Assembly (NCBI GenBank): GCA_963817945.1
Contig: CAWFQH010000003.1
Coordinates: forward strand, 1 to 64,000
Length of the DNA stretch: 64,000 nucleotides
Origin: VRUE01 sp963817945
Lineage (GTDB): Bacteria; Actinomycetota; Thermoleophilia; Solirubrobacterales; 70-9
Direction: 5' to 3'
Shown piece after piece: positions 52,724 through 59,566 of this stretch. The translations under genes and the position numbers were made by a program. The notes under the pieces were generated by a model. The model worked only from the letters and a program-made list of their open reading frames with translations. It was not told where the DNA came from and did no database searches. The first letter of the stretch is position 1; each line of letters begins with the position of its first letter.

Positions 52724-53252
52724 GGAACAGCGGGAGGGGGCGGCGGTGCCGGAGGGGAAGCGCAAGCGCAAGGAGCGCGCTGACGCGCTAACGCCGCGCG
52801 AGCGGATGGAACGCGGCTACGCCCGCGCCGAGGAGCGCAACCGCGAAGCGCGCGAGTCCCTGGAGCCGCTGGCGGAAGGGGAGCGGCCCCTGGTGGTCAC
52901 GATCGGCGCTGCCCTCTCGGGCCTGATCGCCGCCTCGATCGTGGTCGGCTACGCGACCGGCGCCGAGGTCGACGGCGACCGGCCCGAGCTCGTGCAGGTG
53001 CTGGCGCCGGCGCTGGTGATGGGAATGATGGCCTGGGGCATGTGGCGCGCCCGCTACTGGGCGGTGCTCGGCTTCCAGCTGATCCTCGCCTTCCTCATCT
53101 TCAGCGCCGTCTTCGGCCTTGCGATTCAGGCCGCGACCGTCGCCCAGGTCGCCGCCACCCTGGGGCTGCTCGTCGTTTCCGCCACCTTCTTCTACTTCAT
53201 GGTCAAGGCGATGGCGCGGATCCAGATGCCGACCAGGGAGCCGCGCCGATGA
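52716..53252 (+). CDS. Membrane protein of unknown function
   Basis: This protein of about 178 residues has a charged N-terminus (KRKRKERADALTPRERMERG) and then four hydrophobic helices: VVTIGAALSGLIAASIVVGYA, VLAPALVMGMMAWGMW, YWAVLGFQLILAFLIFSAVFGL and VAATLGLLVVSATFFYFMVKAM. No family is recognised with confidence. The GTG at 52716 overlaps the thiE stop; another GTG at 52746 is possible. It is followed by a coiled-coil protein gene with a 4-base overlap, so the two are probably made together. Confidence 0.65.
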   Translation: MAEEQREGAAVPEGKRKRKERADALTPRERMERGYARAEERNREARESLEPLAEGERPLVVTIGAALSGLIAASIVVGYATGAEVDGDRPELVQVLAPALVMGMMAWGMWRARYWAVLGFQLILAFLIFSAVFGLAIQAATVAQVAATLGLLVVSATFFYFMVKAMARIQMPTREPRR

Positions 53253-53704
53253 GCGGGCGGGGCCGACTTCCCCTGCCCTCGCTCAACCGCATCTCGGCGC
53301 TGCCCTCCGATGTGCTCGGGGCGCTGCGCATGATCCCCGAGATCGTCGAGAACACGCGCAAGATGGCCACCTACACGGCCTCACTGCCGGAGGTCGCCGA
53401 GGCGCTGCGGCAGGTGTCCGCGGACACCAAGACGCTGCCGACGATGGACCGCCGGATGGCGGCGATCGAGGAGGCGATGCCGGTCCTGGTCGAGGTGCAA
53501 CGGCACCTGGCCCAGCTGCCGGAGACGATGGCTCGCCTCGACGACGGGATCGAGCGCCTCACCGTCCTGATGGAGAAGATCGTGACCGCGCTGGGGGAGC
53601 TGGAAAGCAGCGTCGAGACTCTGCGTGCGGGGGTCGAGCCGATGAGCCGGCTCGCAAATCGCGTGCCCGGCCAGAGGAAATCGGAGCGCGGCGAGCAGGG
53701 CTGA
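53249..53704 (+). CDS. Coiled-coil protein of unknown function
   Basis: This 151-residue protein is almost wholly amphipathic helix: MIPEIVENTRKMATYTASLPEVAEALRQVSADTKTLPTMDRRMAAIEEAM then long heptad stretches (RLDDGIERLTVLMEKIVTALGELESSVETL). It probably makes a rod or oligomer. No catalytic motif is seen. ATGA overlap with the membrane-protein gene before it suggests a two-protein unit at the membrane. lpd follows 33 bases downstream. Confidence 0.65.
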   Translation: MSGRGRLPLPSLNRISALPSDVLGALRMIPEIVENTRKMATYTASLPEVAEALRQVSADTKTLPTMDRRMAAIEEAMPVLVEVQRHLAQLPETMARLDDGIERLTVLMEKIVTALGELESSVETLRAGVEPMSRLANRVPGQRKSERGEQG

Positions 53705-53737
53705 CCGGGGCGCCGGCCGTTCTATAGGCTCAGGCGC

Positions 53738-55105
53738 GTGGCGGATTCCTTCGACGTGATTGTCATCGGCGGGGGCCCCGGCGGCTACGTCGCGGCGATC
53801 CGCTCGGCCCAGTTGGGCAAGAAAACGGCCGTCGTCGAGCGCGACAAGCCGGGTGGCCGTTGCCTCAACTACGCCTGCATTCCCGCCAAGACCGTCCTCC
53901 ACACGGCCGAGCTGTACGACCAGGCTCGCAACAGCGCCGAGCTCGGTCTGCAGGTGAAGGGCGCCTCGATCGACTGGGAGGCGCTGGGCAAGCGCCGCGC
54001 CGCCGTCTCGGACTCGCTCTCCGGCGGCGTGAAGATGCTCTGGGAAAAGAACAAGGTGACGAGGATCGAGGGCGACGGGACCCTCACCTCGGACGGCAAC
54101 GTCAAGGTCGGCGACGAGGTACACGAGGCCGGTGCGGTGGTGCTAGCGACCGGCTCGGTGGCGCAGCCGATCCCAGGTGTCGAGTTCGGCGACCGCGTCC
54201 TCGACACCTGGGGGGCCTGGTCGCTGCCCGAGCAGCCGAAGCGGATCGTCGTCGTCGGCGCCGGCGCTTCGGGCTGCGAGATCGCCTCCGCCTACGGCCG
54301 CTTCGGCACCGAGGTGCTGCTGATCGAGATGCTCGACCAGATCCTGCCGGTCGAGGACAAGGACATGGCCCGTGTCGTCGAGCGTGCCTTCAAAAAGCAG
54401 AACATCTCGATCTCCACCGGGGCACCGGTCGAGAACGTCGAGGCCGGCGAGAAGTCGGTCAAGTTCACCTACGGCGACGAGTCGACCGAGGTCGACTACC
54501 TCTGCGTCGCCGGCGGCCGCGCTCCGGATGTCGATGGTCTCGGCTTGGAGGAGGCAGGCGTCGAGCTGGCGGAGAACGGCAAGGTGAAAGTCGATGAGTT
54601 CGGTCGCACCTCCAACCAGAAGGTCTACGCGATCGGCGACCTGGTCAACGTCAAGGCGCTTGCGCACAAGGCCTCCGAGGAGGGGGTCGTCGCGGTCGAG
54701 CACGCCGCCGGCGTCGAGACCCACCCGGTCGACCAGAACCTCGTCGCCGGCGCCACCTTCTGCCACCCCCAGGTGGCCAGCGTCGGTCTCACCGAGACGG
54801 CGGCCAAGGAGGCCGGCCACGACGTCAAGGTCGGCAAGCTGAAACTCGGCGGCGTCGGTGCGGCCACCGTCTACGACGACAAAGACGGGCTCGTCAAGCT
54901 GGTCGTTGACTCCAAGTACGGCGAGATCCTCGGCGCCCACGTGGTCGGCAACCGGGCCTGCGACATGATCGCCGAGCTGGTGGCGACGATGGCGCTGGAG
55001 GGCGGCTACCAGGAGCTGGCCCGGATCGTTCATCCCCACCCGACGATCTCCGAGGCGATCTTGGACGCCGCCCGCGCCGTCGACGGCTGGGCCACTCACG
55101 CCTGA
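53738..55105 (+). CDS. lpd: Dihydrolipoyl dehydrogenase (E3)
   Basis: This 455-residue flavoprotein reoxidises dihydrolipoamide in 2-oxoacid dehydrogenase complexes. DVIVIGGGPGGYVAAIRSAQLGKKTAVVE is the FAD site; the redox cysteines lie in GGRCLNYACIPAK (C42 and C47). IVVVGAGASGCEIASAYGRFGTEVLLIE is the NAD site, and HPHPTISEAI gives the His-Glu pair at the C-terminus. GTG start at 53738. It leads the pyruvate-dehydrogenase and lipoate group that continues to lipA. Confidence 0.95.
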   Translation: MADSFDVIVIGGGPGGYVAAIRSAQLGKKTAVVERDKPGGRCLNYACIPAKTVLHTAELYDQARNSAELGLQVKGASIDWEALGKRRAAVSDSLSGGVKMLWEKNKVTRIEGDGTLTSDGNVKVGDEVHEAGAVVLATGSVAQPIPGVEFGDRVLDTWGAWSLPEQPKRIVVVGAGASGCEIASAYGRFGTEVLLIEMLDQILPVEDKDMARVVERAFKKQNISISTGAPVENVEAGEKSVKFTYGDESTEVDYLCVAGGRAPDVDGLGLEEAGVELAENGKVKVDEFGRTSNQKVYAIGDLVNVKALAHKASEEGVVAVEHAAGVETHPVDQNLVAGATFCHPQVASVGLTETAAKEAGHDVKVGKLKLGGVGAATVYDDKDGLVKLVVDSKYGEILGAHVVGNRACDMIAELVATMALEGGYQELARIVHPHPTISEAILDAARAVDGWATHA

Positions 55106-55227
55106 GAGCCCTGCAAATCTGCGCATCTCGAGGTCCTCGGTCGCTCAGCTCGGGTCACGCACCGGAGTGCGCTCCCCTCGCCTCGCTTCCCTGCGTCCCC
55201 CGACCTGCTTGATTTTCGGACTCTCAG
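55102..55227 (+). repeat. Structured sequence between lpd and the DsbA-like gene
   Basis: CTGAGAG (55102-55108) overlaps the lpd stop and pairs with CTCTCAG (55221-55227), which abuts the next ATG. Further short complementary stretches (AAATC with GATTT, AGGTC with GACCT) and a small stem GCAC-CGGA-GTGC lie between. The downstream gene has no clear ribosome-binding sequence, so the fold may matter for its translation. Confidence 0.4.
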
Positions 55228-55812
55228 ATGGCTGAAACTGTCTTCTACTTCGATTTGGGCTCGCCGTACGCGTACCTGGCCGCGGAGCGGATCAGCGGCC
55301 TGTTTACGGAGGCCGGGCAGGAGCAGCCGGAGTGGCAGCCGATCTTGCTCGGCGGCCTCTTTCAGCGCTTCGGCCGCGACTCGTGGGCGAACGGGCCGGG
55401 GCGGGAGGAGGGCATCGCCGAGGTCGAGCGGCGGGCGGCGGAGTACGGGCTGCCGCCGCTGGTCTGGCCCGAGCCCTGGCCCGGCAACACGCTGGTCGCG
55501 ATGCGGGCCGCGACCTTCGCCAAGCAGACCGGGCGCACGGTGTCCTTCGCGCTGGCTGGCTTCCGGCAGGCGTTCGCCGCCGGGCGCGACCTGACCGAGC
55601 CCGACAACGTGGCGATTGCGGCCGCCGCCTGCGAGCTGCATCCGAAGGCGCTGGAGAAGGCCGTGGGCACCGATGGGGTCAAGAACGCGCTCCGTGAGGC
55701 GACCGACCGGGCCGCCGAGCTGGGCGTCATCGGCGTCCCCTCGCTCGTCGTCGGCGGCGAGGTCTTCTGGGGGGACGACCGCCTCGAGGAGGCGGTCTCC
55801 GCCGCGAGCTAA
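55228..55812 (+). CDS. DsbA-family / HCCA-isomerase-like protein
   Basis: This 194-residue protein has the DsbA-type thioredoxin fold with inserted helical domain: VFYFDLGSPYAYLAAERI opens it (with Ser-Pro in place of a CxxC, as in 2-hydroxychromene-2-carboxylate isomerase and kappa-GST), and LGVIGVPSLVVGGEVFWGDDRLEEAV closes it with the cis-Pro. It lacks cysteines for disulfide exchange, so isomerase or transferase chemistry is more likely; the substrate is unknown. It sits between lpd and pdhA in an otherwise pyruvate-dehydrogenase-related group, though the link may be positional only. Confidence 0.8.
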   Translation: MAETVFYFDLGSPYAYLAAERISGLFTEAGQEQPEWQPILLGGLFQRFGRDSWANGPGREEGIAEVERRAAEYGLPPLVWPEPWPGNTLVAMRAATFAKQTGRTVSFALAGFRQAFAAGRDLTEPDNVAIAAAACELHPKALEKAVGTDGVKNALREATDRAAELGVIGVPSLVVGGEVFWGDDRLEEAVSAAS

Positions 55813-55821
55813 GGTCAGGAC

Positions 55822-57057
55822 GTGGCCGCCCTGCCCGACGCCAGCACCTGTTACGAGCTGCTCGCGCGGATGACCTTGATCCGGCGCTTCGAGGAGGAGG
55901 CCGGGCGCCAATACCAGCGCGCCAAAGCCGGCGGTTTTCTGCACCTTGGGATCGGCGAGGAGGCGACGATAGTCGGCACCACTTCGGTGATGCGCGACGA
56001 GGACTATCTGATCGGCGCCTACCGCACCCATGGCCACGCGATCGCCCGCGGCACCGACCCGAAGCGGGTGATGGCGGAGCTCTTCGGCCGGGTCGACGGG
56101 ACCAGCGGCGGCCGCGGCGGCTCGATGCACGTCTTCGACGCCGAGCACCGCTTCATGGGCGGCTACGGAATCGTCGGCGGCAGCCTGCCAATCGCCGCCG
56201 GCCTCGCGCTCGCCTCCGACTACCGCTCCGAAGACAACGTCACCGTCTGCATGTTCGGCGACGGCGCCTCCAACACGGGCAACTTCGGCGAGACGATGAA
56301 CCTGGCCGCGCTCTGGAGCCTGCCCGTCCTCTTCCTAGTCGAGAACAACCTCTACGGGATGGGGACGTCTGTCGAGCGGCACTCTGCCCAGACCGATCTC
56401 TCGAAGAAGGCCGAGGGCTACGGGGTGCCGGGCGAGCGGGTCGATGGGATGGACGTGATCGCCGTCCGCGAGGCGGTGGCCGAGGGGATCCGGCTGGCGC
56501 GCGAGGAGCGGCGACCGACCCTGCTCGAGGCCACCATGTACCGCTACCGGGGCCACTCGGCCGCCGACCCCGAGGTCTACCGCGAGCGTGAGGAGGTCGA
56601 GGAGTGGCAGCGCAAAGACCCGATCGAGGCCTTCGCGCGGCGTTGCGTCGAGGCGGGGGTGCTGGGTGAGCGCGAGGTCGAGGAGACGCGCGCCAAGGCC
56701 GAGGAGGAGGTGAAGGCGGCGGTCGAGTTCGCCGACTCCTCGCCGGAGCCGCCGCTCGACACGCTCTACGAGAGCCTCTACGTGCTCGACAGCGACGCCG
56801 GCTGGTACGCGGTCGACGAGCGCAGCCCCGAGCCGCACCGAGGCGAGCGCGAGGGGGCGATGCCCGAGGCCGCCCGCGAGCTGGCCGAGGCGGGGGCCGC
56901 CTACGCGGGCCAGCCGGACGGTCCGCGCCCCCAGGCCAGGCCGAATCCAGCCGAGCACGGCGACGTGCAGGAGGGCTCCGAGCCTGAGGTGGCGGCCACC
57001 CGCGAGGACGGCGAGGCGGAGCCCGAGCCGGCCGCCGAACGGGAGGACGAGGACTGA
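55822..57057 (+). CDS. pdhA: Pyruvate dehydrogenase-type E1 alpha subunit
   Basis: This 411-residue thiamine-diphosphate subunit begins decarboxylation of pyruvate or a branched 2-oxoacid. The ThDP motif reads FGDGASNTGNFGETMNLAALWSLPVLFLVENN, and the activation-loop stretch MYRYRGHSAADPEVYR carries the usual His-Ser. Conserved GGRGGSMHVFD is present. The last 80 residues form an acidic Glu/Pro-rich tail (EGSEPEVAATREDGEAEP) not usual in the family. GTG start. TGATG overlap with pdhB. Substrate choice between pyruvate and branched acids cannot be settled from sequence. Confidence 0.92.
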   Translation: MAALPDASTCYELLARMTLIRRFEEEAGRQYQRAKAGGFLHLGIGEEATIVGTTSVMRDEDYLIGAYRTHGHAIARGTDPKRVMAELFGRVDGTSGGRGGSMHVFDAEHRFMGGYGIVGGSLPIAAGLALASDYRSEDNVTVCMFGDGASNTGNFGETMNLAALWSLPVLFLVENNLYGMGTSVERHSAQTDLSKKAEGYGVPGERVDGMDVIAVREAVAEGIRLAREERRPTLLEATMYRYRGHSAADPEVYREREEVEEWQRKDPIEAFARRCVEAGVLGEREVEETRAKAEEEVKAAVEFADSSPEPPLDTLYESLYVLDSDAGWYAVDERSPEPHRGEREGAMPEAARELAEAGAAYAGQPDGPRPQARPNPAEHGDVQEGSEPEVAATREDGEAEPEPAAEREDED

Positions 57058-58055
57058 TGGCGACGCTGAGGATGCGCGAGGCCCTGCGCGACGCAATGGC
57101 CGAGGAGATGCGCCGCGACGAGACGGTCTTCGTGATGGGCGAGGACGTAGGCGTCTTCCAGGGGGCGTTCAAGGTGACCGAAGGGCTGCTGGAGGAGTTC
57201 GGCGAGCGGCGGGTGCGCGATACCCCGATCTCCGAGAACACGATCGTCGGCGCCGGGGTGGGCGCGGCGATGGCCGGCCTGCGGCCGATCGTCGAGCTGA
57301 TGACCGTCAACTTCTCGCTGCTGGCGCTCGACCAGATCGTCAACCACGCCGCCGCTATCCCCTACATGTTCAACGGGCAGGCGCGGGTGCCGCTGGTGAT
57401 CCGGATGCCGGGTGGGGGCGGCCACCAGCTCGGGCCGACCCACTCGCACAGCTTCGAGGCGCTCTACCTGCAGGTGCCGGGCCTGCTCGTCGCCTGTCCC
57501 TCGACCGCGGCCGACGGCAAGGCGCTGCTGAAGGCGGCGATCCGCGACGACAACCCCGTCGTCTTCATTGAGCACGAGAGCCTCTACGGCAGCCGCGGCG
57601 AGGTCGACGAGGGCGGCGAAAACGGGGACGAGGTGCTGCGCTTCGGCGAAGCGGCTGTGCGGCGGGAGGGGTCCGACGTGACGATCGTCGGAATCCTGAA
57701 AATGGCCCAGGTGGCGGAGGAGGCGGCGCGGACGCTCTCCCACGAGCACGGTGTCGAGGCCGAGGTGATCGACCCGCGCACGCTGCGCCCGCTCGATCTC
57801 GACACGATCCTCGAGTCGGTGCGCAAGACCAACCGGGCCGTGATCGTCGAGGAGGGCTGGCCCCACGGCGGCGTCGGTGCCAACCTGGCGACGTTGATCA
57901 CCGAGCAGTCCTTCGACTTCCTCGACGCGCCCGTGCAGCGGGTGACCGGCGCCGACGTCCACATGCCCTACTCGCGCCGGCTCGAGCAGGCGGCGATCCC
58001 GCACGAGGAGCACGTCGTCAAGGCGGCGCTGGCGGCACTGGAGGGAAGCCTTTGA
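57057..58055 (+). CDS. pdhB: Pyruvate dehydrogenase-type E1 beta subunit
   Basis: This 332-residue protein pairs with pdhA. LRMREALRDAMAEEMRRDETVFVMGEDVG opens it; RVRDTPISENTIVGAGVGAAMAGLRPIVELM and GGGGHQLGPTHSHSFEALY are cofactor-side blocks; the C-terminal ligase-like domain includes DPRTLRPLDLDTI and EGWPHGGVGANLATLI. ATG overlaps the pdhA stop. The gene is followed by a long structured intergenic region before pdhC. Confidence 0.94.
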   Translation: MATLRMREALRDAMAEEMRRDETVFVMGEDVGVFQGAFKVTEGLLEEFGERRVRDTPISENTIVGAGVGAAMAGLRPIVELMTVNFSLLALDQIVNHAAAIPYMFNGQARVPLVIRMPGGGGHQLGPTHSHSFEALYLQVPGLLVACPSTAADGKALLKAAIRDDNPVVFIEHESLYGSRGEVDEGGENGDEVLRFGEAAVRREGSDVTIVGILKMAQVAEEAARTLSHEHGVEAEVIDPRTLRPLDLDTILESVRKTNRAVIVEEGWPHGGVGANLATLITEQSFDFLDAPVQRVTGADVHMPYSRRLEQAAIPHEEHVVKAALAALEGSL

Positions 58056-58057
58056 TG

Positions 58058-58186
58058 GGGGGATCGGGGGTGTCTCGCCGGCTGCCCATCACCGCCTTCG
58101 GCGGTGAAACCCAGTGCCGCTGCGCGGCTGGAATCACCCTGCCGGGGCCGCTTCGCGAGGCACCGTCGAGACACCCCCGATCCCCC
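58058..58186. repeat. 129-bp branched inverted repeat between pdhB and pdhC
   Basis: Perfect 20-bp arms: GGGGGATCGGGGGTGTCTCG at 58058-58077 and its complement at 58167-58186. Inside are further pairings (CGG-TGCC with GGCACCG) and two hairpins: TCACCGCC-TTC-GGCGGTGA at about 58092-58110 and CCAG-GCCGC with GCGGCTGG soon after. It occupies nearly all the gap between pdhB and pdhC, so it is transcribed if the two share an mRNA. It may be a mobile palindrome or a structured regulator or processing site. Confidence 0.85.
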
Positions 58187-58214
58187 TCCTCAAGCCGAAT
58201 CAAAGGGACCGCCA

Positions 58215-59486
58215 ATGCCTGATGTCGTGATGCCGAGATTGTCCGACTCGATGGAGGAGGGCACGATTCTCCAGTGGCTCAAGCAAGTCGGCGAGGAGAT
58301 CGCAGTGGGCGACGAGATCGTTGAAATCGAGACTGACAAGGCGAACATGGCGTACGAATCGGATACCGCCGGAACCTTGACCGAGATCGTCGCCCAAGAG
58401 GGCGAGACGCTTCCGATCGGCGCGACGATCGCACGGATAGGCGATGCAGACGAAGCTCCGCGTTCAACGGGCGAAGCTCAAGAGGAAAAACGGGCCGAAG
58501 AGCCCGCCCCGACCAAAGTTGCCGCACCGCCGAAGGAGCGCGAGCCCGGGGCGGATGGCGACGGGCATCGGCCTAAAGCTTCACCGCTGGCGAGACGCAT
58601 AGCTAAGGAACGGGGGCTCGACCTCGGCCAGCTTCGCGGCTCAGGGCCTGGGGGGCGGATCGTCAAAGCCGATGTGGAGTCGGCGGTTTCTTCCGCGGGT
58701 GACGCGGGGGCGGGGGTCCCCCGCGGCGGAGGGCGCGAAGCGCCCGAGCACGTGGGGGATGCCGCCGCGGCAGGACCCGCGGCCGAAACCGCCAAGGGCC
58801 AAGTCTCTTTCGAAGACCTCTCGAAACTCCAGGCCACGATCGCGCGGCGCATGGCCGAGTCGAAGGCGACGGCGCCGCACTTCTACCTGCGGGCCGAGGT
58901 CGACATGAGCCGAGCGGTGGAGGCTCGGGCGCGCTTGAAGGCGGCGGCCGGCGAGGACGAGGTGGTGCCCTCGTTCAACGACATGGTCGTGAAGGCGTGC
59001 GCCCTGGCGCTGCGCGAGCACCCGCGCGCCAACGGCGCCTATCGGGATGGCCGCTTCGAGCTCTACTCGCGGGTCAACGTCGCCGTCGCCGTCGCCGCCC
59101 GCGACGCTCTGGTCGTCCCCACGATCTTCGATGCCGACCGCAAGGGCCTGCGGCAGATCGCCTCCGATTCGCGGACGGCGGCCCAGCGGGTCCGCGAGGG
59201 ATCGATCACGCCCCCGGAGCTCTCCGGCGCCACCTTCACCGTGTCCAACCTCGGCATGTACGGGATCGTCGGCTTCTCGGCGGTGATCAACCCGCCGCAA
59301 GCGGCGATCCTCGCCGTCGGCGCGATTGAGGAGCGCCCGGTGGTCCGCGAAGGCGAGATCTCTGCTGCCCACCTGATGCAGGTCGACCTCGCCTGTGACC
59401 ACCGCATCCTCTACGGCGCACCCGCCGCCGAGTTCCTTGCCCGCATCCGCGCCCTGCTCGAAGAGCCGCTCTCGCTGGCCCTATAG
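58215..59486 (+). CDS. pdhC: Dihydrolipoamide acyltransferase (E2)
   Basis: This protein of about 423 residues is the core of the dehydrogenase complex. The lipoyl domain has the target Lys42 in EIETDKANMAYES. A flexible linker, a peripheral-subunit-binding domain (ASPLARRIAKERGLDLGQLRGSGPGGRIVKADV), and the acyltransferase domain follow. The active-site motif, usually DHRxxDG, reads DHRILYG: His396 is kept but Asp is replaced by Tyr400. The linker includes 30 codons from an inserted palindromic element (58693-58782). The ATG at 58215 directly begins the lipoyl domain. Confidence 0.92.
   Translation: MPDVVMPRLSDSMEEGTILQWLKQVGEEIAVGDEIVEIETDKANMAYESDTAGTLTEIVAQEGETLPIGATIARIGDADEAPRSTGEAQEEKRAEEPAPTKVAAPPKEREPGADGDGHRPKASPLARRIAKERGLDLGQLRGSGPGGRIVKADVESAVSSAGDAGAGVPRGGGREAPEHVGDAAAAGPAAETAKGQVSFEDLSKLQATIARRMAESKATAPHFYLRAEVDMSRAVEARARLKAAAGEDEVVPSFNDMVVKACALALREHPRANGAYRDGRFELYSRVNVAVAVAARDALVVPTIFDADRKGLRQIASDSRTAAQRVREGSITPPELSGATFTVSNLGMYGIVGFSAVINPPQAAILAVGAIEERPVVREGEISAAHLMQVDLACDHRILYGAPAAEFLARIRALLEEPLSLAL
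58693..58782. repeat. Inserted palindromic element in pdhC (90 bp)
   Basis: It begins CCGCGGGTGACGCGG and ends CGGCAGGACCCGCGG. The terminal CCGCGGGT and ACCCGCGG are inverted repeats. Inside are GGGGGTCCCCC and the hairpin GGGCGC-GAA-GCGCCC. It aligns along its whole length with 60622-60714 and at both ends with the grpE element. Length is 30 codons and it falls in the linker between the subunit-binding and catalytic domains. Confidence 0.85.
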
Positions 59487-59549
59487 CGCGTCCACCTTGT
59501 GAGCTTTTCCACCTATACGGTGGTCAACCTCACGACTTGGCGACCAAGC

Positions 59550-59566
59550 GGCCGGGGTAGCTCAGC
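59550..59566 (+). other. Short tRNA 5'-end-like fragment
   Basis: GGCCGGGGTAGCTCAGC resembles the first 17 bases of a tRNA (acceptor strand, then TAGCTCAG of the D arm), but nothing after it completes the cloverleaf. It overlaps the last codon and stop of the minus-strand membrane-protein gene. It may be a leftover of recombination at a tRNA or a chance match. Confidence 0.25.

Noticed and set aside
56240..58013. Antisense frames opposite pdhA and pdhB
   Set aside because: Arg/Pro-rich or His/Arg-rich shadows of conserved genes.
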